Positions 34,669 to 46,695 are shown, numbered from the stretch's first letter. The stretch is DNA of 60,000 nt from Tubulanus polymorphus (GCF_964204645.1 NC_134032.1:5577175-5637174); one strand, 5' to 3'. Translations and numbers: made by a program. Notes: generated by a model not told the origin, from the sequence alone.

Positions 34669-35913
34669 TTGGAAGGAGCGAAGCCATCCCCGAAGGGAGA
34701 TTTGAGGGCTCCTAGAAATCTTTTAAATTTTGAAGCCCTATCAGTGCATCTGAGGCATTAAAATAGCAAACAATCACACTGTTACAAAATAAACCGAGTC
34801 TACCGAGTCTTGCTGAGGAATAATTGTAACAATTAAGATGATTATAATGATAATGAACCTTTATATTTCAAGTAATCTCACTACTAGATAGCCTATTATA
34901 GTCGCGCCTTTTAGTTCACTTGTAATAAGAATGCAACCTCTTTAGAATTTTTGGAAAGTAATTCTGCTTGTAACAGGATTTCATAAACTATTTTTGGTAC
35001 CTTCATCTGAATCTTTAGGGTTTTGTAGCAATTTGAACATTGTGCCCTTTCTTGAATATTTGACAATTACTGTGTCATACCTGCCCCGTTTTCGATGGTT
35101 AATAAAACGTGCCCTTTAGGTTTTTTGGCAATTTGAATGTGCCCTAGCTTAATTATTCGACAATTAATTAGTCATGCCAGGCCTTTTTAAGAACATTTTT
35201 GGGTAACATGGTTTAAAATTTTTCGGTATTATTCTGTCCACTACATCATTTTCATAACTATTTTTGGCGATGTATGTGCCCCTTTCTAAAGAAATGCCAG
35301 ACACAGCCTCCGACTATGACTGGACTGTCCTGACATTTACTACGTTATCAGAACAACCAACACTGGCACCTGGCCGAAAAATGTGTGATGAAGAAATACA
35401 TATTGCGCGAATTTCTAAAAGCCAGCGAGTGCAGGTGATGCCATTATTAAAACTTTTATGCCACCACAATCACGGGGATTCACCCCCTACATAAATCCAC
35501 ACAGTGGATTGTTAGCGGGCCGCAAAAATGAGAAAAGCACTTCACTCCAAATCGTCCAAGTTAAGTTTTGTCCAGCAAAGATGGCTACTTAGTAATTAAG
35601 TCCCCCATTGACATCATCATCAAATACCTAGTACCCAGCTATTAATTTACTTTAATACTTTGATAACGGGGATGGTGGACAAGGCACGCTTGTTAATTCA
35701 TATTAATGCAATCTCTAAGGATTTGAGTGACATTTAAGAGAAATCTGCAAATTTGCCTAAGAAAAAATGCTGACCTGTATTTTCAAAAGCGCACAGAAAA
35801 TCAAAACAGAGGCACATGCTCCTCGACGTGTACCATAGATCAACTCCTGGGGGAAGATTTTCGATTCAGTTAGGGGAAGGGTCTAGAAAGGGGAGAGAGA
35901 TATGTAGGCTTAC
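34669..35913. other. Gene A intron 1, mostly unassigned
   Basis: An 76-codon plus-strand frame at 35264-35494 has no recognisable motif. The phrase taattaagtcccccattgacatcatca (about 35595) recurs loosely near 58245-58500, so part is a dispersed repeat. No other signal. Confidence 0.4.
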
Positions 35914-36054
35914 CAGTTTCGAGTCCACTGCAAATGCGACGTATTTGCCGATTGAATTGCGTTGCTGTTTCCGGTCTCTCCCGGTGAGCAGTTCGTCCTG
36001 TAATTCATCCCGCGCATGCAGCTGAGTTTTCCTTTTCGAGCCAGAGGATGACAT
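35914..36054 (-). CDS. Gene A exon 1 (first coding exon)
   Basis: Residues 1-47, starting MSSSGSKRKTQLHARDELQD and ending GKYVAFAVDSKL. I chose ATG 36054 because it is the first ATG after an in-frame TGA upstream and has G at -3. The donor CTG/gtaagc is phase 0 and joins exon 2. The segment is basic and charged with no known domain. The 5' untranslated exon and promoter are not identified; they lie above 36054. Confidence 0.82.
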
Positions 36055-36744
36055 AACCACTGGTTTTTGAAAACTTTTTGAAGACAAGCAACGTATTCAC
36101 ATCACATCACAAAATGACCTACAAGAAAAACCCGAAAGGAACTTTCCATGAAGGGTTTTGGTATATTGACTTTGAACTTGAAAAGTGAATGGAAATAACT
36201 GTGTTGATGCCATGCATGTTTAATCCATACTATCAGGGTAAAACGTCAGTATGCATACTTACCATGGCCACTGGATACAGTCTGCTCTCAGTGCAATCTG
36301 AGAACCCATGACAAAGGCCAAGTAAATTGGCCATGCAGTGCATGGGGTACAAGCTTCAAATCCATGATTCGACACCGGTGTTAGGAAGCTGTTCACAGAC
36401 TGAACTTTAAGGCCATCTGCTAGCTGTACCCTGAGGGCCTATAGCCACTTAGTCTGAGGATTGACTAAGTAGAACAGAAAAACAGTATTCACCAATGGAA
36501 GAACAACAGTTCTTGAGTGATATCCACACAATATTGATTATGGAAATTCTCGACTTGACAAATTTTCATAATTTTGTACCCATGAGACAATGACAAAAAC
36601 AAAATATAGCTGCAAAGCAGCGATAACGGGTTTTCTGCACAGTCTTTGAATCCTGTTCAATGGTTAACACAGTTTTATAAGAGGAGGCTCGACAAACAGT
36701 CAATTAGACCTTCTTGAAACCATGGACAACTGGACTTGATGTCC
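36055..36744. other. Upstream region of gene A
   Basis: The immediate 5' leader of gene A plus unassigned sequence. The phrase aaagcagcgataacgggttttctg (about 36614) recurs near 39276, so a dispersed repeat is present. I cannot identify a TATA box or a clear start site. Confidence 0.4.
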
Positions 36745-37060
36745 TATTTGACTCTGGAAAATCGACTGTTATAATTACTCTTTATGATTTCGACAAAGCA
36801 TTTGATAAGGTACAACATCAGCCATTACTAAACAAGGCTATTAGGAAACATTATCAATGATAGGTTGCCGAAATGGCTCAGCATTATATCTGAACGAAAA
36901 CTTGTAGCCGAAATCAACGGAACCCCTCATCTTGGAATAAGTCGGTCTAACTAGTGGAGTCATGCAAGGTAGTATCCTAAGTCGTCTTCTAATGTCCTGA
37001 CAAATGACATACATAGTAATCCAAAATAGACCAGACCGAGTAAATTTCCAAAACGACCTT
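36745..37060 (+). pseudogene. Degraded LINE reverse-transcriptase fragment
   Basis: The plus-strand frame near 36775 reads ITLYDFDKAFDKVQHQPLL, the RT block around the first catalytic Asp. Farther on come RLPKWLSIISERK and EINGTPHLGISRS, then GVMQGSIL-like text after frame changes. Stops and shifts break it throughout. A second, unrelated non-LTR fragment in the window. Confidence 0.75.
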
Positions 37061-37560
37061 AACACGCTGTTCGACCAAAAAACTTAATGATCCGACAAGA
37101 AAATCTTGTACGCTTTTTGTTTGAACCAAAACTTTTCTTCATTCTGAAAGCTATGTTATTGTTGAAATGAAAAACTCTTTGTCCCGGCAAAATAATTTGG
37201 TTGAGCGAAAACAATTTTTTCGAACGAATGTTTGAATGAAAACAATTCTGTTCGATTGAAAAAAATACTTAATACTTTTGGTTCGGAGAAAAAACTTTTT
37301 ACAATATACTAGTTCGAACGAAAAACTTAATGTTCTGACTAGAAAATTCTGTTCAAATTTAAACGATTCTGTTAGATCGGACGATTGTTCGAACGAAAAA
37401 ACCTTTTGTTTCAACAAAAAAGTTTGTTCAACTTTGTTCTAACGATTTTTTCAAATTGGTTCAATCGAACAGAATATTATTGGTTTGAACGAAATAAATT
37501 TTGTTCCGTAGAAAGAATTTACAAGCGAAAGGTCTTTTGAACGAGAAAAAAGATATTTCT
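37061..37560. repeat. Low-complexity region rich in TTCGAACGAAAA-like words
   Basis: Short words such as ttcgaacgaaaa, tgttcgaacg and gttcaaat recur irregularly for about 450 bp, giving a near-palindromic, AT-rich tract. It is probably a decayed short-unit satellite. Confidence 0.55.
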
Positions 37561-37580
37561 GAGGCTCCGCAGTAACTCAA

Positions 37581-37908
37581 AGCTGGACGTAGGTTGGCCT
37601 TGTGACGCGATGCGATCCTCGCGTTGCATCGCAAGTTTTGGCGCAAATCGGTTGCGATACGATTGTCAGCGACTGTGTGCGACTAGTTTCTGCCAGTCGC
37701 AAGAGCACGTAGGTCGGTTGTGACAGTCGTGTCGCGTTGCAGAAAGTAGAACACGTGCGACTCCTTGTCACTGGCGTTGCTGACAGTCACAACCTGTCAC
37801 AAGGGAGCGTAGGTCGATGAGTCGTTGTGACACAATCGTCGCTGGCGGTCGCAGTGAATGGCCTCGCAGTGAGTCACAAGCCATCGCAAGGCCGACCCAC
37901 CCCCGGCT
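37581..37908. mobile_element. TCGCA-rich MITE, copy 2
   Basis: Related to 22168-22493: the ends are AGCTGGACGTAGGTTGGCC and, reversed, AGCCGGGGGTGGGTCGGCC. The interior again consists of TTGCGAC/GTCGCAA words. Flanks CAA and TAA would be a one-base-diverged 3-bp duplication. Confidence 0.72.
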
Positions 37909-38480
37909 TAAGTCATAGGAATTAAAGAAATACCAGTTTCATTTATGATGAAAAGTCTGGCTTATAAAGCTGTCTGCTCAGACGAAATTTTCAAAAAAAT
38001 TTTCATTTTTGTCAATAAAATTGATAATTGTGATTGATCGTTACAAGTCAGAACCAGTAAATCACTAATGTAGAGGCTACTAGCCTATGTAGGCCTATGT
38101 ATATGTGTAGGCCTAACATCCGGACAGATTGGTCGTAGGCCTATTGAATTTAACAACCCACCTAAATATCGTAAATTTTGTTTTGAAGTTCAATCCAATG
38201 AGTCCGTTAATAAACGCAACAATTGTACTGTGTTTGTTTGATACAGTAAAGCTCAGTACCGGTAGGCCTAAAGCCGCGTCAAACTCGATACACACTTCAA
38301 GCGACACAGCGAACGATCCCTTTCCCCCACAGCGGACGCTTACTCCGAATGTCAAGTGTGAGTCCAGCATACGGATAGGAGTGTGTTATATACTTGTATT
38401 TAGTAAATACCTTGTGCATTTGACAATGATCGGTATGTACTGTAGGAAATATAGAGTATTGATGATATTGATATAGAGGT
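37909..38480. other. Unassigned intergenic region
   Basis: Contains several TAGGCCTA words and short frames without motifs. It could hold the promoter of gene A, but I see no defining element. Confidence 0.35.
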
Positions 38481-38649
38481 TGAAGCCCGCGGCCGAATAA
38501 AGTAATATATTCTTTCATTTTGATACCTCGTCGACATAACAGCTTTTCTCCGCTATATCTCTTCGGCGTGTTTAGTTTAGGCCTACGATTCCCCGGTCCA
38601 CTAAAGATTTATCTTAGTAAATACACGGTTAATTCGGTAAAGAAAAATA

Positions 38650-39070
38650 GGTATTGTTATACTAACTCCTTGAAACCCGCAGCTAAATCACTGGTAGTAA
38701 TAAATTAATTTGTACTCGATTTGATTCTCATGATGAGGAGAAACTCGCAGCTGATCCCCGGAACGACGATGTAGTAACACACGTCGATGTTTACGGCTCG
38801 ACAGTGCTTTTAAAATCTAAAGTAGTAAATTTCCAGTGTATCGGTAATATGATTTGCTGAGGAAAATGGGCTATTGTTAAAATCACTGTTTGAAGACCGC
38901 GACTGAATTTGAAGTCTGCGGCAATAAATTAGTTCATTTATACTTGAATTGATAATCGAAGTGACAGTCGGCCTGCGGGTTGATTTCGGGATGACGACTC
39001 GAAAAACATGTCGCCCCATTGAATGGGGCTAAATTTTCAAAGTTTACGGCCCGACAGCGCTTTTGTAACG
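38650..39070. repeat. Diverged ~253-bp tandem duplication
   Basis: tttacggctcgacagtgctttt at about 38790 and tttacggcccgacagcgctttt at about 39042 mark equivalent points of two units that also share caataaattagtt/aataaattaattt and the gacg-rich stretch before them. Confidence 0.65.
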
Positions 39071-39231
39071 ATGATTCGTGAAAAAACACGCGGGCTATTT
39101 GTAGATCTCAGTGAGCTGAACGATATTATATGGATTGTATATGAAACAGCGGTAAGGTAACAGAGCCTATGTTCTTTTGGTAAAAATAGTGTGGAAGAAA
39201 ATAATAATAATAATAATCACGCGGATATCAA

Positions 39232-39263
39232 TAGGGTTTTCTGTGAAATAACAGAAAACCCTA
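39232..39263. repeat. Perfect 13-bp inverted repeat with 6-base loop
   Basis: tagggttttctgt and acagaaaacccta enclose gaaata. A short (AAT)n run lies just upstream (about 39200-39217). Confidence 0.9.
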
Positions 39264-40057
39264 ATAAAGCACCAAAGCAGCGATAACAGGTTTTCTGAGC
39301 ACGCTTGCTATTAACAAGAGCCCAAGGGGCATTATGGCCAGCCTGTCAGCTTTTCATAAAATGGCAAATGATGATGCATTCGGTGGGTTAAATTTGTCAA
39401 AATACACTCCCAGCTCAAAGTCAATATCTAATAATTTATACAATACAATCATAGAATACAAAAGTAGCACAGACAGCGACTGGATCTGGCAGGAACAAAT
39501 ACCCCAGATAAATCTTTTCCCTTGGTCTTATTGATTTCAATGCGGAGTAGAGTTAAATTTTCTGAAATTTGCCCAATAAAACAAAATTGAATTGGATTTG
39601 ATATTTTTTGCGGAATAAAATTTGATTGAATTTGTAGTTTTGCACATGGCTAATTAGCATATCAAGGTTATCTATCCGATTTAAGAAAAAGCTATTTTTT
39701 CCTGACTTTGCACAATGGTCAATGATATTTTCTGTAGTGCTAATAAGAATATTCCTCCCAAAAACCAAATCAACTAAAGCTTTCACAGAAATCGATCTTG
39801 AAATACAATTTTAGATCTAAAAATAAAAACCAGGAAGTAAAACAGCAGACGATACCGCGGGTTCACGTGAACACCTACTCATTTCTGTGGCTAAGCCTAT
39901 CGTAGAGGAGTCTTTGCTTTCTGATTGGCAATTCGAAACCAATATTTTTGCGATCAGATATTCACGAAAAAGCTCATATAAATCTTAACGAGGCACTCTT
40001 TCAAAATTCAGCTACGTAGAGTTTGAAGAATGGATAATGCTTTAATGAATAATTTGT
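39264..40057. other. Unassigned intergenic region
   Basis: AT-rich; includes a 66-codon plus-strand frame (39334-39534) with no recognisable motif. I see nothing else to assign. Confidence 0.35.
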
Positions 40058-40147
40058 ATGAATATATGCTCAGTTGCACAGACAAAGAGCCTGTTGCTCT
40101 GGATGAATATATGCTCAGTTGCACAGACAAAGAGCCTGTTGCTCTGG
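40058..40147. repeat. Perfect 45-bp tandem duplication
   Basis: 40058-40102 and 40103-40147 are identical, each atgaatatatgctcagttgc to gttgctctgg. Confidence 0.95.
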
Positions 40148-40241
40148 AAACCATGTCATTTAAATTTGCTCCATTTGTATAGTAATAGGCTCAGCCTACG
40201 GCTGGCCTAAAAACCAGTAAAATGATTACGGAGAGATGATT

Positions 40242-40655
<414 letters not shown>

Positions 40656-40659
40656 CTGG

Positions 40660-41648
40660 ATCACGTTGAGTGTTGCAGGTTCGGTCCTTTTTAATTTTAT
40701 ATAATTCTCTACGCATTGAACCCGATCATTTATATTGGTAAATATCACTCTTATGGGACGTGGTCTCGTTTGATTTTTATTGCCAATTCTTCTGATGTCT
40801 CTTAAGTTGGCTGCACCAAGTTTAATGATATCATTTAGAAATCTTTCCACCCGAGAAGTGTCGTCACAAATATTCTCATTATCTGATTCAGGTATGTTAT
40901 ATATGATAATGTGTGACCATCTCTCATCATTGGAGGAGCTAATTGAAACACTGATTTCCTCAGTGGATGTTTTTGTTGAAGTGTTAAATCCAGCTTCCAT
41001 TTTATGGGTAGATTTCTTGAAGACCATATTTTCACTCTCAATCTGCTTAATTTGATTTGAAAGAATATCAAGATTTTTTGAGTTCGTATCCAATAGTCTA
41101 CTATGAGTCTCGATTTTTTCTCTGATGTCAGCTATGCATTTATTAGTTTTATAGCTTTCTTCTGCAGAAACTTCTTGATGTATTTTGGTAATCCGGGATT
41201 CTAAAATTTCTATAGCGTTAAAGAATATTTCTCTCATGTTCTTTATCTCCAACTTAATGGTCTCCATCTCATGAAATTACTGCTCAGTTTGAAAATCAGT
41301 CAAACATCGACTACACAGATATTTAACCGGCAGATTCTCTGCATTTTCAGCTGGGTTGGAGCAGTTATTACAAATTGACTGACTGCACTTGGAACACTGG
41401 ACGATCTCGTTTTCAAAATTAAACAGACGGTTACATTTAGAACATGGTACATAGTTTCCCCATTCATCATCTTCTTCTAGTGTTGACTCACAATCACTGT
41501 CCAGTTCTGCTAGACTCTCAGCAAACTTCAGAGCTTCTTCATGAATTTGCCCTTTTTTGTCACAGCCCTTTACCTTAGTTGCCATGGTTTCCCTTGTCTG
41601 AAATGGTTGCTGACTGGTGGTTGCTAAGTTGCTTGGATGATTTCCCAC
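40660..41648 (-). pseudogene. LINE ORF1: zinc-finger, coiled-coil and RRM-like domains, one nonsense codon
   Basis: Two minus-strand frames in the same phase are separated by a single TAA (41277-41279). The upstream part (41648-41277) has a PHD/RING-like Cys cluster (CSKCNRLF, QCSKCSQSICNNCS, YLCSRC). The downstream part has a helical heptad-like region and an RRM-like segment (WSHIIIYNIPESDNENICDD, then RPRPIRVIFTNI). This architecture is known for ORF1 proteins of CR1/L2-type LINEs. After TEPATLNV the frame runs into the CTG repeat; the rest of ORF1 and ORF2 are absent. Inactive. Confidence 0.82.
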
Positions 41649-42249
41649 AGATGAAAGATTTCACTTTTTAAACACTCACAGATTTTCTTAGGGAAGATCG
41701 TAGTTGTTGAAGCAATATTCAGAGGAATCCCTGTGTATTATTTAACATTGTCCTGCTAAGTTAGATGGCAGGAAGATGTTGTTTCTGTTAAATATGTAGA
41801 AGTTACATGGGGCTTAGATGTTCATTCTTCCTTCCATCCCCATGGTCACTAGGCAACCTCTATATACGGTAACGGATTTGATATTATGGATCGAACGCCA
41901 GAACGAAAAAAATTTCAAATTTTTGGTTATTATTTCGATTTTCCCACTGACACCCATGAGCAATCTACAAGATTTTGTGACGATTTGCAAAACAATTTTA
42001 GAAAGATTTTTTGCTGACAATTCAAAACAAAACGATCGCTGTTGTGCTGCAGTCAATTTGAAAAGAATAGCTAATATGCATGCTCTGCAAGTCAGCCGTA
42101 AGTACACAAAGTGATGCCTTAGAAGTGTGCATAGCATGGCCATAGCACTGAAAGGGTTAAAGATGCTGCATAAAAAAACGTGCTTGAATAAATCGAATTT
42201 CTGACACTTTTTGGTTAATTTCTCAAATAAATTGCCCATGGGCAAAGTG
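41649..42249. other. Unassigned intergenic region
   Basis: A minus-strand frame covers 41814-42308 but shows no motif and runs into the TGGTTTACC repeat. The phrase gcactgaaagggttaa (about 42146) also occurs at 3360; it may be the end of a piggyBac-type repeat, but the partner end was not found. Confidence 0.35.
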
Positions 42250-43161
42250 TGGTTTACCTTGAAAGCTAGAGGTTGTTTGGAGTAAGGGCATAAGAATTTT
42301 CCTGCCAAAAACAGTTTTTCGTCAAATTAAAACAAGATTGACCATGTCATCGACGGAGGTTCGCCATGTCTTCAATTGCATAGATTATATGTCGTTTAAC
42401 AGGGATGAGAACGCCGACCTCTAAAATCCGCGGGTTTTTTTTCTTGAGTTACAGATGCGAACCAGCTGACGGCGTATTTTAGAAATTAAATGCATTTTCC
42501 GAGCACTTAGAGCGATTTTGAACCCATGAACGACTATTATATTTTGGAAGGCAATGGCTAGTTCCAATGTGGTACATCCTCATTCGATGACATTCAGCAT
42601 CTCATGCATTACGGGTCGAGCCCTGAATTATTGCAATAAAAATGCGCCGATGAATGCTCACTAAAAATCATCACCCAGTAGTGTATAATATCCGAAGACG
42701 TTCGCCACACACGCGCGGCAACAGTAAGTAGGCCTATATACATTACTACTGTTGCCGCACGCGCGTGTCGGCAACCGATCGATAAAATACATAGGCCTAC
42801 ATACCCATCGTAGTACAAATGTAGATACAAAATCACTGTGTTGCAATGAATATGCATTGAAATGCGATACTTTTACGTGACGATAAGTAAAACAGGCTCT
42901 GAACGCTTTGACGGTTCACCTGATTACCGATCGCGCCAGACCAATTGAATGGGATGATCACCACCCCCCCCCCCCATACTTTTACATCATTTTTGGACTA
43001 TTTGGAAAATTGATATTTTTCAATACCGAAATCCGCGGGGAATTCTCATCCCTGGTTCTGATCCCGAGAATCAATGAAAAAATACTCACATAAAAAAACG
43101 TACCGCGATTTTACATGAATTGGCTCAATGCCAACCTCATACCGCTGACAAAGGTAAACCA
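42250..43161. mobile_element. TGGTTTACC-family element, copy D, split by a hAT MITE
   Basis: The ends tggtttaccttgaaagct and gctgacaaaggtaaacca match copy C. An internal deletion follows gtaagggcat (about 42290). The hAT MITE at 42400-43054 interrupts it at the point equivalent to cgtttaa/cccgagaa in copy C. Confidence 0.82.
42400..43054. mobile_element. hAT-type MITE, copy 2
   Basis: CAGGGATGAGAA...TTCTCATCCCTG ends, interior similar to 15623-16359 but with deletions. Exactly 8 bases (gttctgat) lie between its right end and the resumption of the host repeat (cccgaga). That is the spacing of a hAT target duplication, although those bases have diverged from the left flank tcgtttaa. Confidence 0.8.
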
Positions 43162-43334
43162 AAAACTCCAGGCAGCAGCTAAACTCGGGGCAGGCGCTGA
43201 TGAGAATCAAGTAGTTTATTCTATATGGCCTTCCTTATATGTGCACTTTGGGCAATGGTTAGGTTCTGAGTCTATTTATTTTCTATTGACGTCGATCTTT
43301 TTGGGATATTTCGCTTAATTTTCGGTGTACATAC

Positions 43335-43486
43335 CTCAAATAGGTCTTAATTGAATCAGTAGAGTTGTGCAATCCAGATAAATTATTGTTTTTATATTCA
43401 TTTTGAACCGATTTGAAGGATTGATAAAATTTATAATTAAAATATTCTCGAAAATTTAGCTTTAAATCGACAAGAACGACCGCCAT
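43335..43486 (-). CDS. First coding exon of an unidentified gene (minus strand)
   Basis: ATG 43486 opens 50 codons plus 2 bases (MAVVLVDLKLNFREYFNYKF, then ...STDSIKTYLR) ending at donor TTGAG/gtatgt, phase 2. I see no later exon in the window with matching phase, so either the gene's remainder lies outside recognition or this is an orphaned exon. An inverted, frameshifted copy lies at 43844-43984 and its similarity runs past the donor into the intron (gtatgtac-ccgaaaat), so the copy arose from genomic DNA. The protein is not recognised. Confidence 0.6.
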
Positions 43487-43843
43487 CACGATGTTTATGA
43501 TGTAGTTCCAAGCATGCGCAAAGAGGCGGGGACGCATCAATCATATCAACGGGTATAGAGCAGCTTCTTGTTGCTGAGTGACCAATCAAAAATTCGTTTA
43601 GTTTACTTGTTTACTTACTTTTACTGGCTTTCATATAAGCAAATAAATATTTTCCCACAACTGCCGCACACGTCAATGCGGTTTGGAAATGATTTAGACC
43701 TGTAATAGTACAACCATTGCGACAGCGTGCCCGCGTAGTGAAACACGTGCGGGCAATGCATCTTCCCCATGAAAAATAATCTCACCCAGATCACATGGTA
43801 CATACTGCTCATTTGCATAAAGAAACAAACAAACACAAACAAA
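43487..43843. promoter_or_regulatory. Shared divergent upstream region between the two inverted exons
   Basis: 357 bp separate two ATGs facing away from each other. It contains an inverted CCAAT box (gaccaatcaaaa, about 43579), CACGTG (about 43744) and an octamer-like ATTTGCAT (about 43811). Such a layout is typical of a compact bidirectional promoter; the activity is inferred only. Confidence 0.45.
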
Positions 43844-43984
43844 ATGGCGGTCGTTCTCGGCAATTTAAAGCTCAATTTTCGAGCATATTTATCAATCCTT
43901 CAACTCAGCACAAAACCGATATAAAAACGATGATTTATCTGGACTGCACAACTCAACTTATTCGATTAATAAGACTAATTTAAG
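43844..43984 (+). pseudogene. Inverted, frameshifted copy of the exon at 43335-43486
   Basis: Starts ATGGCGGTCGTTCTCGGCAA like its partner and ends AATTTAAG/gtatgt. It is 141 bases against 152, an 11-base net loss that shifts the frame after NFRAY and leads to an early stop. The donor and about 40 bases of intron are conserved. Confidence 0.75.
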
Positions 43985-44269
43985 GTATGTACGCCGAAAA
44001 TATGCGAAATATCCCAAAAAAATCGATGTCAGACTAACGGTACTCTCTTCATTTTCAATGAAAACTGCTTCACCAGACTGTTAGTGTTGGCAGGCAAACC
44101 TACGGTTTCACAAAGAAGTAGATCTTTGACAAACACATTTATTCAATCAGTGAATTTAGCAATCTAGCAAATATATAAACCTGGAACCTAAATCACCAAA
44201 AACAATGCAATATTTGACAAATCAAGAATAACTTATTATCGCTGAATTAGATAATTTTGCGAATTTGGC
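43985..44269. other. Unassigned region
   Basis: The first about 45 bases are the conserved intron part of the inverted exon copy; the rest shows nothing I can assign. Confidence 0.4.
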
Positions 44270-46695
44270 CATCTTCACCCGTCAAGGGATTCGAACCCAC
44301 TACGCTAAAGCTGTTCCACGAACCCCTTGACCTCATGAGTGGTTGGAGTCGTTACTAGCCGACCAGAATCCGGTTGTACCAATCACAGCGCTTGTAACAA
44401 ACGACTTTAGGCTTTTATTGTAGGGATTTCAGGTTGAAAATTTCTATGTGTCCTATGTGTCATTCTAATAGCTTAAAATGAAGAAGGGGATAACATAAGC
44501 ATACAGCACTTTACAGAATCAAAATTGGTCAAGCGGTTCAAAAGTTATAAGCAATCTAAGGGTGGAAATTTGGGGTATTTTTGTCATTCGATTGCGCAAT
44601 ACACTTAAGTTCATTTCCAATGAAACTATCAGACAGGAAGTGTCTAGGTTTTGCTGCTTTTTAGCCGGATAAAGGAATTAAATTCAACATTAAAACCAAC
44701 ATAACTCCGATAATTTTTATCCGTTTAAAACCTAACTTGGTCAGTATGTTGTCTATACAAAGTTTGTTTAGATTCATGTAAGTAATTGCACAAATATGTG
44801 AATTAGGCTATTGTGCATACTAATTATCTAATTAATACCCACTACTATAACCATTTACACGCAATATTATAGTTTATTTCTCAAGATAAATGATACTTTA
44901 GACATGGAATATCAATTTTGAGATAATATACCGAAGATATCGTGCATCAGGGTGATACCGATTACCACGGTAACCATAAGGTAAGCATCAAGGCCGCCAT
45001 CTTGAATCTAATTAACTACATCTTAATGTATTTAGTTGATTCGATATGGCCTTATAGACTTATATTATTTGAAATAACTAATCTTAGTGGATAAGTTCAA
45101 TGTTTTAAAGCCTTCTGAAATAAAAGATACTAATAATATCATTATATTTCAGATACTCACTTGCCGCAGAAGAATAGGATAAAGCATTGAAGAGATCTAC
45201 TACATGGTTTTCCGAAATTAAATCAAATTGAAATGAATGGAAAAGCCTTTGTTTTTCTTAAGAGATCCCTAGGCCCTAACAGATTTACCCATGAAATATC
45301 TATATCATGATATCTCAAATTGAGGCTCGAGGAATGCCGCCATCTTGTTTTGCGTCGATATTTCATCAGAAAGTCAATTTTAAAAAAAGTATGTCATGTC
45401 TGGTATCTAATTAACGGTCTCCTTCTAGGCAAGTCATTCGAATGAAAAAGAAAATTGATTATATAATCCTCTAGAATCTATTTGATTAACCATTGGTTGG
45501 TGGGTATTTTAGGCCTAGCAGCGGCAGTTATTTAGCGAAAGGGTCAATTGGAATTGAAAAACCATGAACAAATGAATAACAACTGCTTTTCAGAGGGATA
45601 TCCTAGTATTCAAGATGAGATGATTACCTAGAGGTGAAGCAGATAGGAAAAAAAATTTCTTTTTAGCAAAAAATGAGCTAAAACTTAGACAAAACTTGGA
45701 TTCTTGTGCAAAATACTCAAAGTTTTTAAATTGGGTAGGCCTAACCATTATTCGTCTTATATATTGCCGATTTCGTAATAAAGTATGAGTTTATTGAGTG
45801 AAAGTGGTGTTTTACTTGCTAAATTAACATTTAGAGTGGTAAAAATGAACCAGGAAGTGTTTTGATTGATCAGCTGGCAGCCGATGTGGAGCCGGTAGTG
45901 ACCCGGATGTAAACAATTTGAAGCGCCTTGCCGACTTTAGGTCAAAATCCACGAAAGACTACTAAATCAATCTTAAAAGTAAAAATTGAAAACAATATAA
46001 AAACAATATATAAAGTATCTTATATTATTATGTAGTAGAGTGCAAGTTGTTAAAATTATTAATTTTAGCGTATGAGCACTTTGAATTATGTTTACGACTT
46101 TTCCCGAGTGATAGGCCTACAGGGCCTACCAAAACTTGCACGCACCGACATGCTCTACATGAAACATGTACTTAAAATATTCTGAGGTCAAATATCCAGC
46201 CAATCAGCAGCGGGCTCGCGGATTTGACCCAAAAAATTTCATGTGTTTGAAAAATGTATGAACAAACATGGCCGCCATCTTGTTTCCTAGAAATGAGCCG
46301 ATGCGCGCTGAACTACGACTTATTGCTCCGTAACTGTGCAAGATACATTCATGAAATTTACACCACAACAAATAACCGGTAAATTGAGTATACTGAGAAA
46401 GTTTGGCTTTAATCGGATAAAGAATACATTTTTTATGAGCGATTGAAAATTTGAAGCGTGGAAAACACTAATTATGACACATTTTGATCACGTGGCCTGA
46501 AATCCCTATCTATTGGTTTAACCGTTAAATGGACCAATCAGCGAACGTTTTACTGAACCAACAAGGAAGTATTTCGCGAATCGATATATGACGTCATGCG
46601 CAACAGTGGCAGTAATGAAATCACGGTTCGTGAGGCCAGGGGGCTGGTGGAAGCGAGTTCGGGGGAGTGATACCGGACCCCTGACAAGCGAGGAT
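44270..46695. mobile_element. 10-bp-duplication MITE, copy 2, interrupted by a hAT-like element
   Basis: 44270-44420 and 46509-46695 together match copy 1 (28360-28685) in order: catcttcacccgtcaaggga, ccgaccagaatccgg, then ttaaatggaccaatcagcga, gaggccagggggctggtgga and a closing gcgaggat. Confidence 0.9.
44421..46508. mobile_element. 2.09-kb hAT-like non-autonomous element
   Basis: Inverted ends TAGGGATTTCAGG and CCTGAAATCCCTA (13 bp, perfect). Flanks TTTATTG and TCTATTG fit a 7-8-bp duplication of the TTCTATTG present once in MITE copy 1 at 28504. No transposase frame is visible; the interior is AT-rich. hAT is inferred from duplication length and ends. Confidence 0.85.

Noticed and set aside
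35264-35494. Plus-strand frame of 76 codons
   Set aside because: No motif, no splice context and length within chance; partly overlaps dispersed repeat sequence.
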